The position numbers and the translations under genes are program-made. A model generated the notes under the pieces. That model ran no database searches. It had not been told where the DNA came from and saw nothing but the letters and a program-made list of their open reading frames with translations. Shown here one piece after another: positions 1 through 8,600 of a DNA stretch of 10,719 bases. Source of the stretch: an uncultured Clostridia bacterium (GTDB lineage: Bacteria; Bacillota; Clostridia; Christensenellales; UBA1242); the NCBI GenBank assembly GCA_937895935.1, contig CALBKX010000038.1, forward strand, positions 1-10,719. The letters run 5' to 3'. How positions within the stretch are numbered: position 1 is the stretch's first letter; each line of letters starts with the position of its first letter.

Positions 1-4
1 TGCA

Positions 5-25
5 ATTTGCCAATTCTTGGCAAAT
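5..25. repeat. perfect 9-bp inverted repeat downstream of ttcA
   Basis: ATTTGCCAA (5-13) and TTGGCAAAT (17-25) form a perfect inverted repeat with a 3-nt loop, starting 29 bp beyond the ttcA stop. On the minus strand it is not followed by a T run, so it is not a classical intrinsic terminator. It could be an operator, a processing hairpin or part of the next gene, which would lie outside the window. The function is not determinable here. Confidence 0.4.
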
Positions 26-53
26 ATAGCACTTTGACGGGCGTGTTTTTTCT

Positions 54-872
54 TTAGTAATTATCTAAAAAACTAATTTTTTCACCATTTAATGTGTAAC
101 CAATAATTGTTGAAAGATTGACATTATGAATTGTACTAAAAATGTTTTTGTCAACATTTGGGTTTACTTTTTTTAATTCTTTAATTAAATCTTTAATTTC
201 TTTTCGTTTTGAAACGAGTTCTTTATCTTTATTTTCAATAGCTTCAGTCATTTTACAAGCACACGCCAAAAATTCCAAATTATTATATTTTTTCCATTTA
301 ATAATGTTTTCCTCGTGCACTAAATAAAGTGGTCTAATGAGTTCCATTCCTGTGTGATTTGTGCTTTTTAATTTAGGCATCATTGTTTTATACTCAGAAC
401 CATAAAACATACTGAGAAGTATTGTTTCAACCGCATCATCAAAGTGGTGCCCTAACGCTATTTTATTGCACCCCAAACTGCTAGCAAATTCATATAAATA
501 TCCTCTTCTCATTCTTGCACACATATAGCAAGGAGAACCTCCCATTTCATTTACGATATCAAAGATTTGCGTTTGAAAAATTTTTATTGGAACACCAATT
601 TTTATTGCATTTTGTTTTATAAGTTCAACATTTTCTTTTTTATATCCGGGGTCCATAACAATATACTCAACATCAAACTTAAATTTTGAATATTTATGTA
701 AATGTTTAAAGCATAATGCCATAAGCATACTATCTTTTCCACCTGATATGCAAACTGCTATTTTATCATTTGGTTGTATCATTTGATACTTATTGATTCC
801 TTTTACAAAAGGAGTCCAAATATCAGTTTTAAATCTTTTTGTTAAACTTTGTTCTATTTTCTCTTCTTCCAT
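54..872 (-). CDS. ttcA: TtcA-like tRNA 2-thiocytidine biosynthesis protein (PP-loop ATPase)
   Basis: This is a PP-loop ATP pyrophosphatase of the TtcA/TilS superfamily, which in characterised TtcA uses ATP and an Fe-S cluster to thiolate C32 of tRNA. Numbered from ATG at 872 (272 aa), the PP-loop SGGKDS is at 43-48, a CxxC (Cys115, Cys118; CYMCARMRRG) follows, then GHHFDD at 141-146, and a further Cys pair ACAC (204, 206). This is the TtcA arrangement of two cysteines plus a later one as cluster ligands. Length is slightly below E. coli TtcA (about 310 aa). A GTG at 881 would add three residues and overlap tcdA by 8 bp, but it has no SD. ATG at 872 has AGGTGAG four bases upstream and sits one base after the tcdA stop, so I prefer it. 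It is the last gene of a minus-strand operon after rlmD and tcdA. The exact substrate position (C32) is inferred from family; a related PP-loop thiolase role is possible. Confidence 0.88.
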   Translation of the reverse strand: MEEEKIEQSLTKRFKTDIWTPFVKGINKYQMIQPNDKIAVCISGGKDSMLMALCFKHLHKYSKFKFDVEYIVMDPGYKKENVELIKQNAIKIGVPIKIFQTQIFDIVNEMGGSPCYMCARMRRGYLYEFASSLGCNKIALGHHFDDAVETILLSMFYGSEYKTMMPKLKSTNHTGMELIRPLYLVHEENIIKWKKYNNLEFLACACKMTEAIENKDKELVSKRKEIKDLIKELKKVNPNVDKNIFSTIHNVNLSTIIGYTLNGEKISFLDNY

Positions 873-873
873 A

Positions 874-1560
874 TTACTCACCTATAATTTTTTTTATAAC
901 AAACTCGGCAATTCTAAGTCCGGCAATGCTAGGAGTAAAACTAATACTAGCGGGAGTTCTATCGCCTGTAATAGTTTTTCTAGGTTCTTCTTTTGAATAC
1001 AAAACAGTTAATTTTTTCACATTTGCATCTTTAAGTTTTTTTCTCATAACTTTAGCGAGTGGGCAAACACTTGTTTTATATATATCTGTTATTTCAAAAA
1101 GTTCAGGTTTTAGTTTATTGCCTGTACCCATACAAGATATTAAGTTAAAACCCTTTTTTTCGCTTTCAATTGCTAGAGCAATTTTTGCAGTTACGTTATC
1201 AATACAATCAATCACATAATCCGAGTTAAAATCAAAGTTTTGAATTAAATCAGGAGTTAAAAAGACTTTTTTTGACTCAACTTTTATTTTAGGATTAATG
1301 TCCAGCAATCTTTGTTTCATAACATCAACTTTAAACTGACCCAAAGTACTATTAAATGCAACTATTTGTCTATTTATATTGCTAGAATTTACGACATCAT
1401 TATCTACAATAACAAAATTACTTATTCCCGCTCTTGCCAAACTCTCGATTACAAAACCGCCAACACCACCAACACCTAATACTATTATTTTTTTGTCGGT
1501 TAGTTTATTAAACTTTTCAGTTCCAATTAAATTTATTGTTCTTACAAATTGTTCGTTCAT
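874..1560 (-). CDS. tcdA: tRNA threonylcarbamoyladenosine dehydratase (TcdA/CsdL, ThiF family)
   Basis: This is an E1-like ThiF/MoeB-family adenylating enzyme. TcdA activates the carboxyl of t6A at tRNA position 37 with ATP and cyclises it to ct6A. The Rossmann nucleotide-binding loop GVGGVGG is at residues 29-35, acidic DND at 53-55, SSNINRQ at 59-65 (ThiF-family Asn/Arg), Lys77, and DCID at 118-121. The C-terminal segment GTGNKLKPELFEITDIYKT (from 145), CPLAK (166-170) and YSKEEPRK (188-195) is the pattern distinguishing TcdA from MoeB/ThiF. The 228-aa length is somewhat short compared with E. coli TcdA (about 268 aa) but complete. An SD-like AGGAAA lies about 7 bases before the ATG. It lies 37 bp after the rlmD-like gene and nearly abuts ttcA, so the three genes are probably cotranscribed and all act on RNA. 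Confidence 0.92.
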   Translation of the reverse strand: MNEQFVRTINLIGTEKFNKLTDKKIIVLGVGGVGGFVIESLARAGISNFVIVDNDVVNSSNINRQIVAFNSTLGQFKVDVMKQRLLDINPKIKVESKKVFLTPDLIQNFDFNSDYVIDCIDNVTAKIALAIESEKKGFNLISCMGTGNKLKPELFEITDIYKTSVCPLAKVMRKKLKDANVKKLTVLYSKEEPRKTITGDRTPASISFTPSIAGLRIAEFVIKKIIGE

Positions 1561-1597
1561 TTTTATTTCCTTTATTAATTTTTTGATTTAAACAAAA

Positions 1598-2872
1598 TTA
1601 AATTTTTAACTCAACTAAAGTTTCCACATTTGCCGTTTGTGGAAACATATCAAATGGCTGAACCATCTCAACTTTATATCCAAAACCTACAAGTATTTCA
1701 ATATCCCGTGTTAACGTTGCAGGATTGCAAGAAAGGTAAACTATTTTGCGAATATGTGCATCACAAAGGGATAACAAAATATTTTTACTTACACCTGCCC
1801 TTGCAGGGTCTAAAATCACACAATCAAAATCAACTTCTTTTATTAGTTTTGGAATAACTTTATCACAATCTCCGCAAATTGCTTCAACATTTTCAATTTT
1901 GTTTTCCTTGCATAAAATTTTACAAGCAACTGAAGCAGATTCATTTATTTCAACGGCATAAACTTTTTTATTATTTTTTGCAAGTATAGCCGAAAGAAGT
2001 CCCGCCCCACTATAAGCATCCAACACATTATTATATTGTTTTATTTGTTCGTGTATTTTTTGATAAATAATGTTTTTAATATAGTTATTAACTTGCAAAA
2101 AAGACAATGGATAAATAGGATAATTTATTTCAAATTCATTTAAATAAACATTATTTATTCCACCGACAAAATATGTTGGAAAAGTTGGCAAAATAGTGTC
2201 ATTATTTATGCAATAATAAAGCGAATAATTTATTTTATTTAATTTTAAATAATTTTCTAATTTATTAAAATTTATTTTCTTTTTTAGTATGAAATTTAAT
2301 ATAAAGATTTCCTTTATTTGCCTAATACTCACGCCTTTAAAAATAGAAACATTAAATTCCCTATTTATTTTAAAAAATTGATTTAATTTATTTATTAAAT
2401 TATTAAAATTATCGTCAACTAGCAAGCAATTATTAATTTCAACTAATTGCCTACTATTTTTTTTAAAAAAACATAAAGAATTGCCATTAAAATACATTGT
2501 TAATTTATTTCTATAGTTAAAACAACAATTACTTGGTACACAATCCAAAATTTCACATTCAATTTTATGTTTAAAGAATAAATTTTTTACATTATCAGTT
2601 TTAATTTGCAGTTGTTTTGCATAATTTATATGTTGCAAATCACAACCACCACACTTGCCAAAATATTCACATTTAGGTATAACTCTAAACTCACTCTCAT
2701 TTAGCACATTTGTTGTTTTTGCATTTAAAAAATTTTTATTTTCTTTAATAATTTCTGCAATTACATTTTCGCCTGAGATTGCCCCTTCAACAAAATAGAC
2801 CTTGCCATCTTTTTTTGCAATGCCCTCTCCATTCATTCCATTTGAAATTATTTCTAATTCAATCTTTTCCAT
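1598..2872 (-). CDS. rlmD: 23S rRNA (uracil-C5)-methyltransferase, RlmD/RlmCD (RumA) family
   Basis: This is a SAM-dependent uracil-C5 methyltransferase of the TrmA/RumA family, 424 aa. An N-terminal TRAM-like beta domain (about 1-60) is followed by Fe-S cysteines at 68, 74 and 77 (CEYFGKCGGC) and a fourth at 149, as in RlmD. SAM-binding DAYSGAG is at 285-291 and the DPARAG motif at 355-360. The nucleophilic cysteine is in SCNP (Cys382), and the near-terminal ETLVEL carries the general-base Glu417. All catalytic elements are present. In Bacillota, members of this family (RlmCD) can modify both U747 and U1939, so RlmD versus RlmCD cannot be decided from sequence alone. First gene of the rlmD-tcdA-ttcA operon. 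No clear SD precedes the ATG, and the predicted promoter places transcription start only a few bases upstream. Confidence 0.9.
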   Translation of the reverse strand: MEKIELEIISNGMNGEGIAKKDGKVYFVEGAISGENVIAEIIKENKNFLNAKTTNVLNESEFRVIPKCEYFGKCGGCDLQHINYAKQLQIKTDNVKNLFFKHKIECEILDCVPSNCCFNYRNKLTMYFNGNSLCFFKKNSRQLVEINNCLLVDDNFNNLINKLNQFFKINREFNVSIFKGVSIRQIKEIFILNFILKKKINFNKLENYLKLNKINYSLYYCINNDTILPTFPTYFVGGINNVYLNEFEINYPIYPLSFLQVNNYIKNIIYQKIHEQIKQYNNVLDAYSGAGLLSAILAKNNKKVYAVEINESASVACKILCKENKIENVEAICGDCDKVIPKLIKEVDFDCVILDPARAGVSKNILLSLCDAHIRKIVYLSCNPATLTRDIEILVGFGYKVEMVQPFDMFPQTANVETLVELKI

Positions 2873-2881
2873 TTACTTTTT

Positions 2882-2910
2882 AATATAACATACTTCTTTG
2901 TTTTTATCAA
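2882..2910 (-). promoter_or_regulatory. SigA-like promoter of the rlmD-tcdA-ttcA operon
   Basis: On the minus strand, TTGATA (2905-2910) and TATATT (2882-2887) are separated by 17 bp. The expected start site is near 2875, leaving only about 3-4 bases before the ATG at 2872. That would mean a nearly leaderless mRNA, consistent with the lack of an SD. A second TATAAT-like box (2934-2939) lies farther upstream without a good -35. Confidence 0.5.
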
Positions 2911-3217
2911 TCAAAACATTTTACTCTTTAACAATTATAAAAACGACATTAACTTTTAATCTTTTAGTTATTTGCCGTATTGGTTTATTTAAATGAAAAC
3001 ATAACAAAAAAAGACAAAACTGGTTTTTTCATACTTCCAATTTTGTCTTATTTTTATCTCCAACTAACAAACCAAATTTAGCATCTCTGTAAATTTTTAT
3101 CCATACTAAATAGCATCGTTGTAAAATAAATATGCGTTTTAAAAATATCTAAACAATCTTTCAATTAACCAAATTCTTTTATAACCTTTTAAATCTAGCA
3201 ATTGAAAATTTTTTTTG
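2911..3217. other. intergenic region between signal peptidase and rlmD genes
   Basis: No open reading frame with coding character is visible. The region contains the 3012-3048 terminator hairpin (listed separately) and an 8-bp inverted repeat TTTCAATT (3159-3166)/AATTGAAA (3200-3207) with a 33-nt spacer and no T run. Otherwise it is very AT-rich and I see nothing more in it. Confidence 0.5.
3005..3056 (-). terminator. intrinsic terminator, potentially bidirectional
   Basis: AGACAAAACTGG (3012-3023) pairs with CCAATTTTGTCT (3037-3048), 11 of 12 positions, with a 13-nt loop. It is flanked by A7 at 3005-3011, which reads as a T tract on the minus strand, and by TATTTTTAT on the plus side. It lies about 170-210 bp downstream of the signal peptidase stop, and no plus-strand gene precedes it, so its likely job is terminating the minus-strand envelope transcript. 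Confidence 0.7.
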
Positions 3218-4711
3218 TTATTTTTTAGGTGGAACAATATTAGGTTTTGTTTTATTTATGTTTGAAGGTTCTTTGATAGTGTCAGGTTTTTTAGGTGTTT
3301 CAGGTTTTTTAGGTGTGTCCGCTTTTTCTTTGAGAACTGGTGTTTGTTTCTCTGGGGTTTTCTTTTCTGGAACTTTTTTTTCAGGAACCTTTTTGTCTTT
3401 TTCTATTTTCTTGTCTAATTCTTTCTTTTCAGGAGCCTTCTTTTCAGGCATTTTTTTGCCACCTACTTCCTTGTTTTCTTGAGGTTTTAAAGGGGCAACC
3501 TTTTTATCAATTTGAGTTTTAGGGGCAGTTTTCTTATCTGTGTTTGCTGTTTTTGTTGTTTCAGGTTTTTTAGTTGACTTAATTTCTTTTTGAGGAACTT
3601 CCGATTTTGTTGGAACTTTTTTTGGTATATCTTTTTTTACTTGCTCTGTAGATTTATCTGACACCTCTTCACTTTTAATAGTTGGAATTTTTTTATTGTT
3701 TGGTGCAATTTTTGAATCTTTTTCAGACGTAGGATTATCCAATTTTTCGTTTGCTATATTTTCATTATTTTTTATTTCACTCACTTCATTTTGACTAAGA
3801 GCAGTTTCTTGTTGAGTTCCGTCCAAATCGCCAGAAATTGAGTTCATCATACTCATATTTTTTGCCAATATTAATTGGTCCGCTTCTCTTTCCTTAATTG
3901 CCGCTTTACCTTCCGCTATTAAATTTACAACAATTAAACCTATCATAATCATTGATGGGATTACAACTAGTAAAACAATCCCCATTTCCGAACTACAAAA
4001 CTTCACAGCGCCAGAAATGATAGGACTTGCAGTTTTTTTAAGTTTCCCCACAACAAAATCATCTGTTACATATTGCAAATCTGATTGATTACTTTGTACT
4101 TGATTTTCATCTGTAGCAACTATTTCATTTCTTAATTTAACAACATAGCCACCATTTGGAGTGATATTTCCAAATTCGTCATAATCACCACCAGGTTCAG
4201 TTTCTCCATTTAATAATGCTTGAGTTGGAACTAATTTCCCATTATCCTTAGTCATAACGCCAAGTTTGTCACCCCTACACACAAAATGTCTAACAGGTGT
4301 ATCCGATATACTTTCGTTATTTTTATAAGCTGGAGCATAAATAATTCTTACAATTCTATGGAATATAATTAAAGAATCACCGTTTACAGTACCGTCAGTT
4401 GTGAATCTACTTTGTTTAGGTGCGTAAAAAGCAATACAATCACCAACTTTTAAACTATCTAAATCAACCGATTGGTCAATAATTAAAACATCACCAACAG
4501 CATAGCCTCCTTCTACCTGCATACTATCAGTTAAAACTTCAACTATTGAATTTCCAAGGATAGAAGGAACTTTATTGTTTGCTTTTGCGGTTGTCATAAT
4601 AATAGCACAAATAAATGCGACAATAAAAACTGGTATAATAAAAATATCTATTAAAATAGAACATAGTTTATTAAAAAAGTTTCTTTCTTTTTTATCTTTA
4701 CTAACAGACAT
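3218..4711 (-). CDS. SipW/ER-type signal peptidase I with long Lys/Pro-rich C-terminal tail
   Basis: This is a membrane serine endopeptidase of the S26B (SipW/archaeal/ER-type) signal peptidase family, which removes signal peptides outside the membrane. A basic N-terminus is followed by TM1 at about 18-42. The catalytic Ser63 lies in TDSM, with GDVLII (73-78) and KVGDCIAFY (88-96) beta strands. HRIV at 118-121 supplies the His that replaces the bacterial Lys. CRGD (145-148) and the acidic pair in YVTDDFVVGKL (Asp217/218) supply the Asp candidate. TM2 is about 243-267. Residues about 268-497 form a cytoplasmic tail, first mixed and acidic, then very rich in Lys/Pro/Glu with repeated PEKK and PKKP motifs from about 417 to the end. 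Typical SipW proteins are under 200 aa, so the tail of about 230 residues is unusual. It has a strong SD (GGGAGG, 6 bases before ATG) and its own promoter. The protease call is confident; the substrate and the function of the tail are unknown. Confidence 0.85.
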   Translation of the reverse strand: MSVSKDKKERNFFNKLCSILIDIFIIPVFIVAFICAIIMTTAKANNKVPSILGNSIVEVLTDSMQVEGGYAVGDVLIIDQSVDLDSLKVGDCIAFYAPKQSRFTTDGTVNGDSLIIFHRIVRIIYAPAYKNNESISDTPVRHFVCRGDKLGVMTKDNGKLVPTQALLNGETEPGGDYDEFGNITPNGGYVVKLRNEIVATDENQVQSNQSDLQYVTDDFVVGKLKKTASPIISGAVKFCSSEMGIVLLVVIPSMIMIGLIVVNLIAEGKAAIKEREADQLILAKNMSMMNSISGDLDGTQQETALSQNEVSEIKNNENIANEKLDNPTSEKDSKIAPNNKKIPTIKSEEVSDKSTEQVKKDIPKKVPTKSEVPQKEIKSTKKPETTKTANTDKKTAPKTQIDKKVAPLKPQENKEVGGKKMPEKKAPEKKELDKKIEKDKKVPEKKVPEKKTPEKQTPVLKEKADTPKKPETPKKPDTIKEPSNINKTKPNIVPPKK

Positions 4712-4717
4712 ATGTCG

Positions 4718-4723
4718 CCTCCC
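4718..4723 (-). promoter_or_regulatory. strong ribosome binding site of the signal peptidase gene
   Basis: GGGAGG on the minus strand lies 6 bases before ATG at 4711. It is one of the strongest SD sequences in the window and fixes the start of the signal peptidase. Confidence 0.75.
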
Positions 4724-4732
4724 ACATATATG

Positions 4733-4761
4733 ATTATATCATTTCATTTATTTTGTGTCTA
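4733..4761 (-). promoter_or_regulatory. SigA-like promoter of the signal peptidase gene
   Basis: On the minus strand, TAGACA (4756-4761; 5/6 to consensus) and a perfect TATAAT (4733-4738) are spaced 17 bp. They lie entirely within the 63-bp gap after the second TauE half-gene. The expected start is near 4726, just before the SD. This suggests that the signal peptidase can be expressed independently of the transporter pair upstream. Confidence 0.75.
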
Positions 4762-4774
4762 TTTTTTTCAAAGT

Positions 4775-5146
4775 TTATTTTTGTAAATTTTTAATTTGTT
4801 CAATCGTTTGATAAATGGCAACAAAGATTAGCAAAACGCCAAAAAGAATTTTTAAATATTTAACCTTAATCATATTTGCCAAAAAAGCACCAAAGCAAGA
4901 AAATAGCACAGCAACAATTCCAAATTTTAAAGCGACTTTTACATCAACCAGTTTATTTTTAATGTGGACAATTAAAGCAATGATTGCCATTATGGAAAAA
5001 GCAATTAAATTAATTCCTTGTGCTATTTTTTGATTAAAATTAAATAATAAAGTCAATAATGGAATAAGCAGAGTACCTCCACCCATTCCCATTCCACCTA
5101 ATATTCCTGAAATAATACCTGAGAGTGCCAAAAAAACATAATACAT
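4775..5146 (-). CDS. TauE/SafE (TSUP) family transporter, second half-size subunit
   Basis: This 123-aa integral membrane protein resembles one half of a TauE/SafE transporter; the family normally has about 250 aa and moves organosulfur compounds or sulfite-type anions. About four hydrophobic helices are visible (roughly 3-32, 45-63, 70-92, 97-117). The family glycine signature GIISGILGGMGMGGGT lies at 10-25, followed by P29. Its ATG overlaps the stop of the upstream half-gene by one base (TAATG), with GGTGG upstream as SD, so the two are translationally coupled. It starts with a proper glycine-motif N-terminus rather than mid-domain, which argues for a separate subunit and against a recent frameshift. 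Substrate not determinable. Confidence 0.82.
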   Translation of the reverse strand: MYYVFLALSGIISGILGGMGMGGGTLLIPLLTLLFNFNQKIAQGINLIAFSIMAIIALIVHIKNKLVDVKVALKFGIVAVLFSCFGAFLANMIKVKYLKILFGVLLIFVAIYQTIEQIKNLQK

Positions 5147-5517
5147 TAAACCACCATCCTAACACCAGCTGAAAAAAGAATAACAATAAAAAGCCATCTG
5201 ATAAAATTGGAATTTGTCTTTTTTAAAGCAAATGCGCCAAACAATCCACCAACAACACTGCCCAATGCAACAGTTAAAGTAGACCAAATGTTAATATTGC
5301 TATGAAATAAATAAATAATTGAGCTTACTATACTTAGTGGAAGCATAATGGCAACAGTGGTTGCGTGAGCATTTTTTGTTTCAAGTTTATATACTTTTTC
5401 AAGAGTGGGTACACATAAAAGTCCACCTCCGCCACCAAAAAAACCATTAACAAATCCAACTAGAACTGCAAATAGATTTTTCAAAAGAAATTCTTTAATA
5501 TTTTTTTGTTTTTTCAT
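5146..5517 (-). CDS. TauE/SafE (TSUP) family transporter, first half-size subunit
   Basis: This 123-aa membrane protein has a basic N-terminus (MKKQKNIKEF), the signature GFVNGFFGGGGGLLCVP at 21-37 and AHATTVAIMLP at 50-60. About four hydrophobic segments are visible (14-36, 52-72, 78-98, 105-122). It matches a single repeat of the TauE/SafE fold, with its sister half encoded immediately downstream. The two halves probably assemble into a heterodimeric permease equivalent to one full-length protein. No convincing SD is seen before ATG at 5517; the upstream sequence is A/T only, and no clear minus-strand promoter was found in the 92-bp divergent intergenic region. Anion or sulfur-compound export is a family-level inference only. 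Confidence 0.82.
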   Translation of the reverse strand: MKKQKNIKEFLLKNLFAVLVGFVNGFFGGGGGLLCVPTLEKVYKLETKNAHATTVAIMLPLSIVSSIIYLFHSNINIWSTLTVALGSVVGGLFGAFALKKTNSNFIRWLFIVILFSAGVRMVV

Positions 5518-5549
5518 ATAATTATTGTTTGCTATGTTTTGAAAAATAT

Positions 5550-5578
5550 TTGATTTTATATTAAATATAGTATATACT
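5550..5578 (+). promoter_or_regulatory. SigA-like promoter of the large surface protein gene
   Basis: TTGATT (5550-5555) and TATACT (5573-5578) are spaced 17 bp, with TG-rich AT sequence between. The expected start near 5585 gives a leader of about 25 nt that includes the SD GGGAGA (5601-5606), four bases before ATG 5610. An alternative -35 TTGAAA (5539-5544) has a poorer matching -10. Confidence 0.65.
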
Positions 5579-5609
5579 TAAAAAGTTAAATTTTACGCGA
5601 GGGAGAACT

Positions 5610-8600
5610 ATGTCAAAGAAAAATAAAAAATTAAATAAAATAACCTATGTAATAATAATGGCATTTACTTTATGCTTTATTGCTATGTTTGGAGTAATGC
5701 TTACTCCTACTCCTGTTTACGCATATATTAGTAAACAACCAGATTCCATTTCAAAAAGTTCCAACTTGGACTTTTCGTATGATTCAAACAAAAGTTATTT
5801 AGCACAAAGTCCAACAGGCTGGACAAAAGGTTTGCCAAATAATAATACCACAAGCGGTGTTATAAATTTAGACAATATTAAAGATGAATATAATTTATCA
5901 AATTATCAAAAACCATCTATACTTGAACGAAAAGATGATTATGTTCTTATGCTCAACTCAAAAACGAGCCAAGATTCTTATATTCCAGCGGTTCAGTACT
6001 ACACAAACACAAAAAGTTTTGGTTTAAGTGCTTACTCAACTTATAAAATTAAAGTTTACACACAAGTAACCGCTGGTGCAAGGGCTTCTATTTATGTTTC
6101 AGGACTTAAAGATGATCAATCAAAAGATGTTGACCTTTCATTTGAAAACATTGACTACAACAACGCCAGCGAATGGACAACCTATACTTTCTATATTACT
6201 ACTGGTTTTGAAACACAAAGTGTAAAACTTGAATTGTGGTTAGGTTCAAAACCAAACTATGCTTCAAGCGGAGCCGTTTTCTTTGATAACATCGAATTTG
6301 TCCAAGTTTCAGAAAATCAAATTGAAACAGGTACAAATGTGAAAAATCTTGTGTTGGACAAAAGCTCATACTTAACTTCTTTTGACTCTGGTTTTGACAG
6401 TACATCCCCAATGGATGAATGGACTGCGCTTGCACCAATGTCAAATAATTCCTATGCTGAAATACTTGATTTATCAACAAGCGGACAAAGCCTTGCAAGA
6501 GGTATTACTTATGTTGGAACCGATTATTCTAAAATAGACAATTACACAAAAAACAATAAAAACGCATTAGTTCTTTATACAAAAGGTGATAATTCATCTT
6601 ATTTTGGTTTTAAAAGTAAAGATATTGAACTTGCAATGTATGATATTGTTAAATTGACAATTAATGTTAAAACTGCCGACCTCGAAGGTAACGCATATAT
6701 CATTGTAAAAGAAAACGATGTAAAAAATTCTAGTGGCAATGTTATTGAAAGCATAACACCTGCAACACAAACAATAACAATTTCATCTAACTCAACTAAT
6801 GAACTTATAAACAACTACACTACTTGCACCTTTTATATAAAAGGAAGAAGTTTATATAATACTTCTTACAATATTGAATTGTGGCTAGGTTCAAAAGAAA
6901 ATAAAGCAAAAGGCGTCGTTGTATTCGATAGTATAAAAATTGAAGATATTTCAAATGAAAATTATACAAATGCTTCAACTGGTTCAACTTCAGTAAAAAT
7001 GGCTCTAGATAGCGACCCATCAAATTATATAATTTCAAATTCATCATTTAATGATGTAATAAAATCAAACAAAACACTCACCTATCCACTAACACCTGCC
7101 AACTGGACACATTCAACAGATGATGAAAGAGATGTATGTTTTGGCGTTATAAACACAAACGATTCAATTTATGATGCACATAAAAGTGATTTAGGAAATG
7201 TTGATAATCCTGGAAATCCAAAAGGCTTTGGCTCAACAAGCACAGACACAAACAACATTTTAGTAATGCAAAATTATAACAAAACTTATCAAACGGCAAC
7301 ATCTAGTAAATTCAGTATGGATAAAGAGTCTTACTATAAATTGTCTTTTGATTATAAAATTATAGAAACTAATTTAGACTCAAAACTATTTAATGTTTAT
7401 CTTATTGATGAAGACGGAAACGTACTTTATGCAAACGAAAATCTTTCAACAACTTATACTTGGAAATCTTATTCAATCTATATTAACACTAAAGAATATT
7501 CAAGCACTTTAAGTTTAGTTTTAAGTTTAGGCACAAATGATAATTTAGTGCAAGGACTTGCATATATTGATAACGTTATTCTTGTTAAAGACACAAAAAT
7601 GACTCAAGATAAATATGAAGAAATTGCTATAACAAGCAATGTATTGGATTTTGAGCAAGGAAACTTTAATCTTGTTAAAAAAGATGACAATATTATATAT
7701 ACTCCTCTTAGATATACAGAAAGTTTAGAAAACACAACTACAAACTCTTCTGGATTAAAAAATGGCTTTGGAGGAATAATTGATGCAGACAATACTGCAA
7801 ACAACATTGAAAAATCTCCAAACTTAAGCAGTGCACTTCCTTATTTAATGATGTTAAAAACTATTGATAAAGCAACCTACTCTATGACTGCAAAGGATAG
7901 CTTATCACTTAGCTCTGACACTTATCATAAATTTACAATAGATATAAAAACTAAAAAATTGCAATCAGGTCTTGATTATGATAAAACTTATGGTGCAGTA
8001 TTTGCATTATCAGGTTTATCCGAAAAAATAGACGGCATTATTTCAGAAGACTGGCAAACTTATACAATCTACGTTGCTTGTACTTCAAGTGTAGATATTA
8101 ATGTTAAATTTGCTATAGAAAGTTTAGATATGGACACATGCGGTATTGCTTACTTTGATAACTTCACATATTCTGCAATTGAAAAAGACGATTACAACTT
8201 AGCAAAAGTTAATATGGTTGATGATGGCACTACTCTATTTATTGGTAACACTGATGTAGATGCAGATGATAACGACAATAATTCAACAACTAATTTAGAT
8301 TATATCTGGTACCTAATTCCAACCCTTATTCTTGCAATTGCATTAATAGTTGCACTAATTGCATATGTTATGAAAAAAGTTAAAATTAAAAAATGGGAAA
8401 AACGCAAAATTAACGAATATGATCGTGATAAAACCCTTCATAGAGATGTAATTAGAAAAGATGCAGAAAAAACAAGAGATGCAAATGTAAAAGAATTAAA
8501 AGACAATATTAGTGAACTTGAAAAACAAAAACAGCATATTGAGGAAATACATCAAGAACAGTTAAAAGCAAACAGAACTACTCGTGCTAAAGGAATCACA

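Noticed and set aside
839..1219. Plus-strand 126-codon open frame opposite tcdA
   Set aside because: It lies entirely antisense to a well-supported ThiF-family gene and the ttcA start, with no SD or recognisable domain.
3258..3522. Plus-strand open frames antisense to the signal peptidase tail
   Set aside because: They are shadows produced by the Lys/Pro-rich codons of the minus-strand gene (Phe/Ser/Gly-rich translations) and have no SD.
4775..5517. Single TauE gene broken by frameshift
   Set aside because: Each half has its own glycine signature and complete four-helix pattern, and the second half has an SD and coupled ATG, so two real subunits are more likely.
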